Source: an uncultured Actinomycetes bacterium (GTDB taxonomy: Bacteria > Actinomycetota > Thermoleophilia > Gaiellales > F1-60-MAGs149). From it: a DNA stretch of 19,094 nt. The translations under genes and the position numbers were made by a program. The stretch covers positions 1 through 19,094 of the forward strand of contig CAINDT010000096.1 of assembly GCA_903847495.1 (NCBI GenBank), written 5' to 3'. This document shows positions 7,496 through 13,989 of the stretch, piece by piece (the stretch's first letter is position 1; every line of letters begins with the position of its first letter). Under the pieces are notes generated by a model. That model was not told the DNA's origin, searched no databases, and worked only from the letters and a program-made list of their open reading frames with translations.

Positions 7496-7591
7496 ATGGC
7501 CAAGAGCACGAAGCCCAAGAAGCGCAAGTCCCCGCTCGCGCACCGCGTCCGCAAGATCGTCCGCCGCCGCAACGCGCGCCGCGCCCGCTAG
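7496..7591 (+). CDS. 31-residue Lys/Arg-rich small protein
   Basis: ATG at 7496 preceded by TCGGAGA, stop TAG at 7589-7591. The product begins MAKSTKPKKRKSPLAHRVRK and ends IVRRRNARRAR: 6 Lys, 9 Arg and 1 His in 31 residues, no acidic residue and no Cys. Such composition fits an RNA- or ribosome-binding peptide; actinobacterial ribosomes carry tiny basic proteins (bS22 and bL37), but I cannot match this sequence to either with confidence. The downstream GTG start comes only 4 bases after the stop and has no Shine-Dalgarno of its own, suggesting translational coupling. The good ribosome binding site and the -10 box upstream support it being real. Confidence 0.72.
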   Translation: MAKSTKPKKRKSPLAHRVRKIVRRRNARRAR

Positions 7592-7595
7592 CACC

Positions 7596-8357
7596 GTGCG
7601 CGCGTACGCCTTCCTCGGCGATGCGCTGCTGCCGTACCAGTCGGCTGTCGTCGAGCTGGTGCGCGACCGGGCTGGTCTCGAGTTCGCTCCGCTGGTGTCA
7701 GGCGACCTCGATGAGCTCGAGGCAATCGCCGGGGGCGAGCCGGCGCTGCTGTTCCTCTGCGGGTTGCCGTACGTTCGCACGCGCGATCAGGGCTTCCCGC
7801 TGCGCGCGCTGGCGGCACCGGTCTCGAGCGCCGCACCCGAGGCGCGGCCGGGCTATCTGAGCCTCCTGCTCGGACGCCCCGGACTCGCGGGTCAGGAGTT
7901 CTCCGAGCTGTCTGAGCTCCGTCTCGGCATCAACAGTCGCGATTCGATGTCGGGGTGGGTCCTGCCCGTCGGCAGCGGCTTGCCCCTGGAGCGCTTCGTG
8001 TCGATCACCCCGACCGGGGCGCACCGTCGCTCCATGGAGGCGCTGCTGCGCGACGAGATCGACGCCGCCCCCATCGACTCGATGCTGCTGGCCGGCGAGC
8101 TCGCCGCGACGCCCGCGTTCGCCACGCTGCCGGTGCTCGCCGAGTACGGTCCCTCGCCGAGTCCGCCGATCGTGCTCGTGGGCGGTGACGACGACCTGGC
8201 CGAGCGGATCACCTGCGTCCTGGAATGCCTGCATCAAGACGAGGCAGGCCGCGCCGCGCTCTCGCTCGGTCGGATGGCGCGTCTCGAGCGCATGGACGAT
8301 GGCGACTACGACCTGACACGTGACTGCGATCGGCGGGCTGCGGCATGCACGCGCTGA
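7596..8357 (+). CDS. PhnD-like periplasmic-binding-fold protein without a signal peptide
   Basis: The 253-residue product resembles the phosphate/phosphite/phosphonate-binding (PhnD-like) family: FLCGLPYVRTRD (about 53-64) corresponds to the AFxCGxPYV element of these proteins, followed by a YLSLLLGR strand, GINSRDSMSGW and the TGAHRRSMEALL helix plus AAPIDSMLL. Unlike transporter-associated PhnD it starts directly at the first fold element, with no signal peptide or lipobox, and no ABC ATPase or permease lies nearby; it is therefore probably cytosolic, perhaps an anion sensor or an enzyme-like protein. The GTG start at 7596 is 4 bases after the small-peptide stop; no Shine-Dalgarno is seen. 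It overlaps the next gene by 13 bases. The ligand is unknown. Confidence 0.8.
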   Translation: MRAYAFLGDALLPYQSAVVELVRDRAGLEFAPLVSGDLDELEAIAGGEPALLFLCGLPYVRTRDQGFPLRALAAPVSSAAPEARPGYLSLLLGRPGLAGQEFSELSELRLGINSRDSMSGWVLPVGSGLPLERFVSITPTGAHRRSMEALLRDEIDAAPIDSMLLAGELAATPAFATLPVLAEYGPSPSPPIVLVGGDDDLAERITCVLECLHQDEAGRAALSLGRMARLERMDDGDYDLTRDCDRRAAACTR

Positions 8358-9019
8358 TCGTGCTCGCCCATCCCGAGGAGCACAGCTTCTCCGCCGCCAT
8401 GGCACGGACCGCGGCAGCCGCGCTGGTCGCGGGCGGCTGGACGGTCGATCTCGACGACCTCGCGCGCGAGGGCTTTCACGCGGAGGCCTCGCGCGACGAT
8501 CTCGCCGTGGTGCCCTCCGACGAGTTGGTCCAGTTGATGTACGCCCAGGAGGCAGCGACCGCGACGACGGGGTACAGCCCAGCCGTCGCCGACCAGATCC
8601 GTCGACTGCAGGCTGCCGATCTCCTCGTCACGGTGTTTCCCTTCTGGTGGTTCGCTCCGCCAGCGCAGATGAAGGGCTGGTTCGACCGCGTGTTCGCGAA
8701 CGGCGTCGGCTACGGCCATACCCCCTACGACGACGGACCTCTGAAGGGCAAGCGCGCGCTCGCCGCGGTGGCGATCGGTGGCGATCAGGAGATGTACGGG
8801 CCCGATGGCCGCAGTGGTGACATCCACGCCCTGCTCAACCCCGTGCAGCACGGCACCTTCGGCTACGCCGCCATGGATGTGCTGTCGCCGTTCCTGGTCT
8901 TCGAAGCCGATGGGCACGACGACGCCTACCGTGCGGCCGAGCTCGCGCGTCTGCGCGAGCGGTTAGCGGGCATCGCCGACGAGGCGCCCATCGTGACCGC
9001 TCCGCTCAAGGCTCAGTGA
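8345..9019 (+). CDS. NAD(P)H:quinone oxidoreductase-like flavoprotein (flavodoxin-2 fold)
   Basis: FAD/FMN-binding reductase of the NQO1/MdaB/KefF family, 224 residues. The N-terminus HALIVLAHPEEHSFS is the typical flavin-phosphate loop of the family; FPFWWFAPPAQMKGWFDRVF (about 99-118) is the hallmark substrate/flavin-binding element (compare [20 protein letters not shown] of mammalian NQO1); GDIHALLNPVQHGTFGYAAM matches the second conserved block. Expected to make two-electron reductions of quinones or similar electrophiles in the cytosol. Its ATG lies 13 bases inside the PhnD-like gene and its stop overlaps the crcB start by 4 bases (GTGA), so all are likely one operon. KefF-type partners regulate K+ channels, which makes coupling to channel genes noteworthy, but no Kef channel is present. 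Confidence 0.88.
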   Translation: MHALIVLAHPEEHSFSAAMARTAAAALVAGGWTVDLDDLAREGFHAEASRDDLAVVPSDELVQLMYAQEAATATTGYSPAVADQIRRLQAADLLVTVFPFWWFAPPAQMKGWFDRVFANGVGYGHTPYDDGPLKGKRALAAVAIGGDQEMYGPDGRSGDIHALLNPVQHGTFGYAAMDVLSPFLVFEADGHDDAYRAAELARLRERLAGIADEAPIVTAPLKAQ

Positions 9020-9429
9020 GCAGCGAGGTCCGCGATGCGGGCGAGGCGGGGGCGCCGCTTCGCCACTCGCTGCCGATCGTCTTCGTCGGTGGCATGGTGG
9101 GCACCGCAGCGCGGATCGGCCTCAGCGAGGCATTGCCTCAGGGCGCATTCTCGTGGGGCGTGCTCGCAGCGAACCTCGTCGGCGCCTTCCTTCTGGGCCT
9201 GCTCTTCGAGCGACTGCAAGAGGACCGGCAGCGACGTGCCGGTCGTTGGGCGCTGTGGGGACCGGGCTTCCTCGGGGCCTTCACGACGTTCAGCGCACTC
9301 CAGTTCGAGGCCGTCGATGCCATGCGTGCAGGGGATTGGCAGCACGGAGTGCTGTACCTGCTGGCGACGATCGGCCTCGGCGTGCCGCTCGCTGCTATCG
9401 GCCGACGCGTGGGGCGGTCGCTGCGATGA
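9016..9429 (+). CDS. crcB: Fluoride channel subunit CrcB/Fluc (first of pair)
   Basis: Small four-helix membrane protein exporting fluoride. Residues show the GGMVGTAARIGL motif in helix 1, the pore Asn in VLAANLVGAFLLG (helix 2) and GFLGAFTTFSALQFE (helix 3, the TTFS break region with the phenylalanine-box residues). The 137-residue length includes a hydrophilic N-terminal tail of about 17 residues when the GTG at 9016 is used; the first ATG would cut into helix 1. The GTG overlaps the preceding stop (GTGA). Positive charges cluster in loop 2 (ERLQEDRQRRAGR) and at the C-terminus (RRVGRSLR), predicting an N-in/C-in orientation. Its stop overlaps the second crcB start (ATGA). Confidence 0.93.
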   Translation: MSSEVRDAGEAGAPLRHSLPIVFVGGMVGTAARIGLSEALPQGAFSWGVLAANLVGAFLLGLLFERLQEDRQRRAGRWALWGPGFLGAFTTFSALQFEAVDAMRAGDWQHGVLYLLATIGLGVPLAAIGRRVGRSLR

Positions 9430-9782
9430 GTCCCTGGTGGTACCTGGTCGCAGTGTTCTTCGGTGGCCTCGGGACGGTCGGGCGCGTGTGGGCAACACAG
9501 GTCGGTGAGACGCGCGTGCCGGGTGGCGCGCCGATGGTGACCGGCCTCGTCAATGTCGTCGGTGCCGCAGCGATCGGGATCGTGGTGGCGCTAAGCGGCG
9601 ACATCGGCGTGCTGGTGCTCGGCGGCGGCCTCCTTGGCGGCTTCACCACGTTCTCCACCTGGATGGTTGAGGTCGACGCCTTCAATCGGACCAACCGCGT
9701 GCGCGAAGCCGCACTGACCCTCGTGCTCCCCGCGATCCTCGGCGCAGTGGCCTACGCCATCACGCGCGCTGCGTTCTCGTAG
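9426..9782 (+). CDS. crcB: Fluoride channel subunit CrcB/Fluc (second of pair)
   Basis: Second CrcB paralogue, 118 residues, starting at the ATG that overlaps the previous stop. Motifs are GGLGTVGR (helix 1), the pore Asn in GLVNVVGAAAIG (helix 2) and GLLGGFTTFSTWMVE (helix 3). Arg residues lie in loop 1 (GRVWATQVGETR) and loop 3 (NRTNRVRE) whereas loop 2 (SGDIG) has none, so the positive-inside rule predicts N-out/C-out, opposite to the first subunit. Paired crcB genes in many Gram-positive bacteria encode such antiparallel heterodimers. The 3' end overlaps the convergent glpX gene by 31 bases. Confidence 0.93.
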   Translation: MSPWWYLVAVFFGGLGTVGRVWATQVGETRVPGGAPMVTGLVNVVGAAAIGIVVALSGDIGVLVLGGGLLGGFTTFSTWMVEVDAFNRTNRVREAALTLVLPAILGAVAYAITRAAFS

Positions 9783-10759
9783 CCCGAACCGGGGATGTGC
9801 TTGAGGCGCGCCTCGGCCTGAATCGACGAGGAGATCACGCGCTGCGTGCGGCAGGCGCCGCGCAGCACCAGGGTGTCCGTCTCTGCATGGTCGTCGAAGA
9901 AGCGAACGCCCGTGACGAGGTCGCCATCGGAGACGCCGGTCGCGGCAAAGTAGGTGTCCTGGCTGCCGACGAGGTCGTCGGTGTCGAGGATGCGCTGCAG
10001 GTCCAGGCCCGCCGCGGTGATCGCCGCTGCCTCGTCCTCTGTGCGTGGCCAGAGTCGACCGATGATGCGCCCGCCGACGCTGCGGATCGCTGAGGCGCTG
10101 AGTACGCCCTCTGGGGTTCCGCCGACGCCCCACAGGAGATCGATGCCAGTGCCGGGCCGGACCGCCATCAGACTGCCGGCGACGTCGCCATCGGGGATCA
10201 GACGCACGCGGGCACCGGCTGCGCGCATGCGACCGATCTGCTCCATGTGGCGGTCGCGATCGAGCACGACGACGCCGATGTCGCGCACGTGGCAGCCCTT
10301 GCGCTTGGCGACGGCCTCAAGGAGCTCCTCAATGGGCGTGTCGAGGGACAGGAGATCGGCGATTGCGGGTCCACCAGCCAGCTTCTCCATGTAGACCGCG
10401 GGGCCGGGATTGAACATCGTTCCGCGCGGTGCGATCGCGAACGTGGCGAGGGCGTTGGGCTGCCCCTTGGCCGTCAGCGTTGTGCCCTCCAACGGATCGA
10501 CGGCGATGTCGACGGCGGGTCCTCCCGATCCGACCTCCTCGCCGATGTAGAGCATGGGCGCCTCGTCCTTCTCTCCCTCGCCGATCACCACAACGCCGCT
10601 GATCGGGCAGCGCTCGAGTGCGTCGCGCATGGCATCGACGGCTGCCTTATCGGCGAGGTTCTTGTCCCCGCGTCCGAGCCAGCGGGCCGCGGCGATGGCA
10701 CCGGCCTCCGTGACACGCGCGAGGTCGAGGGCAAGCGAAGAAGGCAGAGTCTCGGACAT
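9752..10759 (-). CDS. glpX: Fructose-1,6-bisphosphatase class II
   Basis: Gluconeogenic phosphatase converting fructose 1,6-bisphosphate to fructose 6-phosphate; the GlpX type is the main form in actinobacteria. The 335-residue product has the family N-terminus (ALDLARVTEAGAIAAARWLG, GRGDKNLADKAAVDAMR), the metal-binding segments VVIGEGEKDEAPMLYIGEEVG and DIAVDPLEGTTLTAKGQPNA, and VGGTPEGVLSASAIR near residue 220. The open frame extends 88 codons upstream, but the extension is Arg/Pro-rich frame noise and the ATG at 10759 gives the normal length. There is no Shine-Dalgarno; a TAGGAT 7 bases upstream suggests a leaderless mRNA. It is divergent from the PLP protein gene and convergent with the second crcB. 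Confidence 0.95.
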   Translation of the reverse strand: MSETLPSSLALDLARVTEAGAIAAARWLGRGDKNLADKAAVDAMRDALERCPISGVVVIGEGEKDEAPMLYIGEEVGSGGPAVDIAVDPLEGTTLTAKGQPNALATFAIAPRGTMFNPGPAVYMEKLAGGPAIADLLSLDTPIEELLEAVAKRKGCHVRDIGVVVLDRDRHMEQIGRMRAAGARVRLIPDGDVAGSLMAVRPGTGIDLLWGVGGTPEGVLSASAIRSVGGRIIGRLWPRTEDEAAAITAAGLDLQRILDTDDLVGSQDTYFAATGVSDGDLVTGVRFFDDHAETDTLVLRGACRTQRVISSSIQAEARLKHIPGSGYENAARVMA

Positions 10760-10766
10760 GCCCGAG

Positions 10767-10772
10767 ATCCTA
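10767..10772 (-). promoter_or_regulatory. Putative leaderless -10 box of glpX
   Basis: On the minus strand TAGGAT is followed by CTCGGGC and then the glpX ATG, the TANNNT-N7-start layout typical of actinobacterial leaderless promoters. No Shine-Dalgarno competes with this reading. Confidence 0.5.
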
Positions 10773-10797
10773 GTCCCTCGGATACCGGAAACGGCGG

Positions 10798-10803
10798 TAC
10801 GGT
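10798..10803 (+). promoter_or_regulatory. Putative leaderless -10 box of the PLP protein gene
   Basis: TACGGT lies 6 bases before the ATG at 10810 inside GGTACGGTACGGGC; no Shine-Dalgarno is present. The 50-base divergent spacer to glpX would thus hold two back-to-back promoters. Confidence 0.4.
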
Positions 10804-10809
10804 ACGGGC

Positions 10810-12039
10810 ATGAGCCTCGACGTCCACGCGGTCCGCGCCCACTTCCCGTCTCTCGCCCGCACGGTCGACGGCCAGCCGCTCCTGTACTTCGACGGCCCGG
10901 GCGGCTCGCAGGTGCCGCAGGTCGTGGCGGACGCGATGGTGCATTCGCTCCTGCATGCCAACGCCAACTGCGGCGGCGCCTTTGCGACGTCCGTCGAATC
11001 CGATGCCGCGATCGAGGAGGCACGACGCGCCGCAGCCGATTTCACCGGCTCTCAGCCCGACGAGATCGCCTTCGGTCCCAACGCAACGACGTTGCAGTAC
11101 CTGCTGGCGCACGCAGCGGCGCGCACGTTCGAGGCGGGCGACGAGATCATCACGACCGAGCTGGACCACGATTCGAACGTGTCCCAGTGGCTGCAGGTTG
11201 CGGACGATCACGGGCTGATCGTGCGGCAGGCTCGGTTGCATCGCAACGATGGCACGCTGGATCTGCATCACCTCGAGAGTCTGCTGTCGCCGCGCACCAG
11301 GGTGGTGGCCTTCACGCTCGCGTCGAACCATCTCGGCACCGTCACGCCGTACGCGGAGATCGCCCGCCATGCACACTCCGTCGGCGCGCTGGCGTGGGCC
11401 GATGGCGTCCACTACGCGCCGCATCGTCGACTTGATCGGCACGCGATGGGACTGGACGTCCTGCTGACGTCACCGTACAAGTGGTTCGGACCGCACCTCG
11501 GTGTCGCGTCCATCCGCCACGATCTGGCTGCATCGTGGCCGGCGGATCGCGTGCGGCCGGCCGACGAAACACCCGCGGGGCATCGCTTCGAGACCGGCAC
11601 GCAGTCGCACGAGGCGATGGCCGGGATGACGGCAGCAGTCGATTACCTCGCCTCGCTCGGCGACGGGACGACGCGCTCGGAACGGCTCGCGAGCGCCTAC
11701 GAACGCATCCGCGAGCACGAGGATGCGCTGGCGTTGCGGTTCTGGCAGGGCGTGGAGGGGATGGAGCACCTATCGGTCTACGGCATCACCGAGCCCGCGC
11801 GTTTCGACGAGCGGGTTGCCACCTTCAGCTTCACCGTCGACGGCGCCCACCCGGCTGAGGTGGCACAGCGTCTCGCACGACAGGGCATCGCCGTATGGGA
11901 CGGGAACTTCTACGCCCTGTCGGCGAGCATCGCGCTCGGACTCGAGGAGACCGGTGGCGCGATCCGGGCTGGCTTCCTGCACTACACGACGCCGGCTGAG
12001 GTCGACCAACTCGTCGCTGCGCTCGGCGAGCTCGGGTGA
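10810..12039 (+). CDS. Cysteine desulfurase-like PLP protein (class V aminotransferase family)
   Basis: Fold-type I PLP protein of 409 residues. The N-terminal YFDGPGGSQVP, the HDSNVSQW element, D198 and H201 in ADGVHYAPHR (PLP ring contacts) and the Schiff-base K224 in SPYKWFGPHLG are all visible, placing it near the SufS/NifS group, in the subfamily annotated as cysteine desulfurase-like. The mobile loop that holds the catalytic Cys in true desulfurases is here VWDGNFYALSASIALGLE (about 362-379) and has none; the only Cys in the protein is C54. It is thus probably not a SufS-type persulfide-forming enzyme, and may be a lyase or transaminase of unknown substrate. No suf or isc genes lie near. 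Confidence 0.87.
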   Translation: MSLDVHAVRAHFPSLARTVDGQPLLYFDGPGGSQVPQVVADAMVHSLLHANANCGGAFATSVESDAAIEEARRAAADFTGSQPDEIAFGPNATTLQYLLAHAAARTFEAGDEIITTELDHDSNVSQWLQVADDHGLIVRQARLHRNDGTLDLHHLESLLSPRTRVVAFTLASNHLGTVTPYAEIARHAHSVGALAWADGVHYAPHRRLDRHAMGLDVLLTSPYKWFGPHLGVASIRHDLAASWPADRVRPADETPAGHRFETGTQSHEAMAGMTAAVDYLASLGDGTTRSERLASAYERIREHEDALALRFWQGVEGMEHLSVYGITEPARFDERVATFSFTVDGAHPAEVAQRLARQGIAVWDGNFYALSASIALGLEETGGAIRAGFLHYTTPAEVDQLVAALGELG

Positions 12040-12062
12040 CGCAGCGCGATCGGTAGTGGCGC

Positions 12063-12068
12063 TACGCT
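12063..12068 (+). promoter_or_regulatory. Putative -10 box of tRNA-Leu
   Basis: TACGCT ends 10 bases before the first tRNA base, so transcription would start about 4 bases upstream of the mature 5' end. A good -35 is not seen. Confidence 0.4.
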
Positions 12069-12078
12069 GCTGCCGCCC

Positions 12079-12162
12079 GCGGATGTGGCGGAATTGGTAG
12101 ACGCGCACGGTTCAGGTCCGTGTGGCCGAAAGGTCGTGGAGGTTCAAGTCCTCTCATCCGCA
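12079..12162 (+). tRNA. tRNA-Leu (anticodon CAG)
   Basis: An 84-base class II tRNA. The acceptor stem GCGGATG (12079-12085) pairs fully with CATCCGC (12155-12161), followed by discriminator A. The D region GGCGGAATTGGTAGACGC is typical of tRNA-Leu. The anticodon stem CACGG/CCGTG encloses TTCAGGT with anticodon CAG at 12113-12115, reading CUG. A long variable arm (TGGCCGAAAGGTCG) confirms the Leu type, and the T arm has TTCAAGT between GGAGG and CCTCT. CCA is not encoded. CUG is an abundant Leu codon in this high-GC window. Confidence 0.97.
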
Positions 12163-12184
12163 TCGGGAAGCCCCTGTTGAGCGT

Positions 12185-13126
12185 TTAGGCGCTCGCAGCG
12201 GCGCGCCGCAGGCGATCCAGAACCGCGACGCCGATACCGGTCTGCTCCGGGGGGAGCACGGCGATCCTTGCGGCGCCTGACATGTCGGAGGCGCGCAGCA
12301 ACGCGTAGAGCCGCTCGGCGTACGCGGCAGGAGTCGGGCCAGCGTCGACCACCGCGTGGAAGCCGGGGGCGATGGTCCCCGAGGGGGCAACCAGCGTGGT
12401 GCTCTGCGGATCCTCGACGTCGGCCGGATCGGCGATCAGGATCACCGGCAGACGAGGCGCGTAGTGCACCACGTGCGTCCCGGGGGCGCGAGGGGCATCC
12501 GCCAGGTACGGCGAGAGAGGTGTATCCAGGGCCTCCTCGATCATGTCGGCGGTGATCGCCCCTGGGCGGAGAATGCGAGGGGACGCGCCGGTCAGATCCA
12601 CGATCGTGGACTCGACGCCGATGTCGCAACGGCCGCCATCCAGGATGAGGTCCACGTCGCGGCCGAGGTCCTCGGCGACGTGGAGCGCCGTCGTGGGGCT
12701 GACACGACCGAAGCGGTTCGCACTGGGCGCGGCCAGTCCGGTGGCGGACGTCTCGATCAGTTGCAGCGTGAGCGCGTTGTCCGGCAGCCGCAGGGCGACG
12801 GTTCCGGTGCCACCGAGCGCCGCTGGGTGCGCACGCTCGGACGCGGGCAGGATCAGCGTCAACGGGCCAGGCCAGAAGCGGCGAGCCAGCAGGTCCGCGT
12901 ACTCGGGCCACACGGAGCACCAGGTGCGCGCGTCGTCCACGGTGGCGACGTGCACGATCGACGGATGATCCGCGGGACGTCCCTTGACCGCGTACAGACG
13001 CTCGACGGCCGCGCCATTGGTGGCGTCCGCCGCCAGCCCATACACGGTCTCCGTCGGTATGCCGACGAGACCGCCGTCTCTGATCGCAGCCGCAGCCGCC
13101 TGCACGTCGTCGGTGATCACCGACAC
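12185..13126 (-). CDS. sua5: Threonylcarbamoyl-AMP synthase (YrdC plus Sua5 domains)
   Basis: Forms threonylcarbamoyl-AMP from threonine, bicarbonate and ATP for t6A37 modification of tRNAs reading ANN codons. The 313 residues comprise a YrdC domain (IPTETVYGLAADA, KGRPADHPSIVHV, FWPGPLTLILP, APSANRFGRVSPT, DGGRCDIGVESTIVDL, RILRPGAI) and, after the linker PGTHVVHYAPR, a C-terminal Sua5 domain (about 235-313), as in the two-domain TsaC2/Sua5 type. The start is a GTG at 13126 that yields the short normal N-terminus before the YrdC core; the GTG two codons later is possible. A TAATGC near 13146-13151 (minus) may be its -10. Stop lies 22 bases after the tRNA-Leu on the opposite strand. Confidence 0.92.
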   Translation of the reverse strand: MSVITDDVQAAAAAIRDGGLVGIPTETVYGLAADATNGAAVERLYAVKGRPADHPSIVHVATVDDARTWCSVWPEYADLLARRFWPGPLTLILPASERAHPAALGGTGTVALRLPDNALTLQLIETSATGLAAPSANRFGRVSPTTALHVAEDLGRDVDLILDGGRCDIGVESTIVDLTGASPRILRPGAITADMIEEALDTPLSPYLADAPRAPGTHVVHYAPRLPVILIADPADVEDPQSTTLVAPSGTIAPGFHAVVDAGPTPAAYAERLYALLRASDMSGAARIAVLPPEQTGIGVAVLDRLRRAAASA

Positions 13127-13149
13127 ATGGTCGCATCTGCGCCGCGCAT

Positions 13150-13155
13150 TAGGGT
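13150..13155 (+). promoter_or_regulatory. Putative leaderless -10 box of the membrane protein gene
   Basis: TAGGGT is followed by 6 bases and the GTG start at 13162, with no Shine-Dalgarno. It overlaps by two bases a possible -10 of the divergent sua5 gene, so the two promoters would share the same few A/T bases. Confidence 0.4.
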
Positions 13156-13161
13156 TCGCCT

Positions 13162-13989
13162 GTGCGCTTTCTGCTCTCGCTCCTCCTCATCGTGCTGGCC
13201 ATCGCGGCGGCGTTGTGTTCCGGCGCGGGCGCGATGCTGTCGCGCAACGTGCTCGACACGCCCGGCTTCACCCGAGCCGTGGTCGCCACCGTCCAATCGC
13301 CGGCCGGCACGCAGCTCGTGCGCACCGCGGTGGCGAACGAGGTGTCCAACCGTGCGGCGGCGCAGCCCAGCCTGATCGCGGCCGGCGCCGCGGCGATCGC
13401 CGGCAACTGGGCAGCACGCGCCGTGCAGAGCGACGCCGCGACGCAGATCCTCGCGCCCGTGGCGGTAGGGCTTCAGCAGGGCATCCTGACGGGGACGCAG
13501 AAGGGAGCAGTGCAACTGGACGTCCGGGCGATGGCCACGGCCGCCGATGCGCCGCCGGTTGTGGTTTCGTTCCTCGACGCGGTCAGCGGCGACCTGCTCG
13601 TGACCGTGCCGTGGATCGCCATCTCACCGGGGGCGCAGACGGTCCTGCAGGAGCTGGATCGCCACCCGTGGCTTCCGGCCGGTTTGGCGATCGCCGCGGC
13701 CGGCCTGGCCGTGCTGGCGTTGGTTGCTGCGCGCCGGCGAGGCCTCACCCTGATCCTGCTCGGGCTGGGACTGGCTGTCAGCGCCTACCTGCTGCGCCCG
13801 CTCGCCACCGATCTCACGGGGTCCGTCGTGGCCCGCCAAGCGCAGGACGTCAGCACCGGGCCGCTGGCCGCGGTCTTCGTCGACCAGCTCTTCGACGGCT
13901 GGTCGTCGGTGAGCGGCGCGCTGATTGCCATCGGCCTCTCGCTGATCCTCGTTGGCGCGGTCTTCAGCCTTCGCCGTTCGAAGAACTAG
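13162..13989 (+). CDS. Membrane protein of unknown function, four TM segments
   Basis: Not assigned to a family. The 275-residue product begins with a hydrophobic segment (RFLLSLLLIVLAIAAALCSG) that is a signal anchor or uncleaved signal, followed by a domain of about 145 residues expected outside the membrane (VLDTPGFTRAVVATVQSP, TQLVRTAVANEVSNRAA), then three C-terminal membrane segments at about 166-189, 193-210 and 247-269, separated by ARRRG and a 36-residue loop; the C-terminus RRSKN is likely cytoplasmic. The layout resembles actinobacterial integral membrane proteins with a post-signal extracellular helical domain, but a match to a named family is not claimed. GTG start, probably leaderless. 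Its stop shares CTAG with the convergent SDR gene. Confidence 0.8.
   Translation: MRFLLSLLLIVLAIAAALCSGAGAMLSRNVLDTPGFTRAVVATVQSPAGTQLVRTAVANEVSNRAAAQPSLIAAGAAAIAGNWAARAVQSDAATQILAPVAVGLQQGILTGTQKGAVQLDVRAMATAADAPPVVVSFLDAVSGDLLVTVPWIAISPGAQTVLQELDRHPWLPAGLAIAAAGLAVLALVAARRRGLTLILLGLGLAVSAYLLRPLATDLTGSVVARQAQDVSTGPLAAVFVDQLFDGWSSVSGALIAIGLSLILVGAVFSLRRSKN

Noticed and set aside
10760..11023. 88-codon upstream extension of glpX
   Set aside because: The extension is Arg/Pro-rich, lies antisense to the divergent PLP protein gene and is absent from the GlpX family.
12179..12194. Hairpin GAGCG-TTTAGG-CGCTC after tRNA-Leu as a terminator
   Set aside because: Only five base pairs, no T tract, and it overlaps the last codons of the opposite-strand gene.
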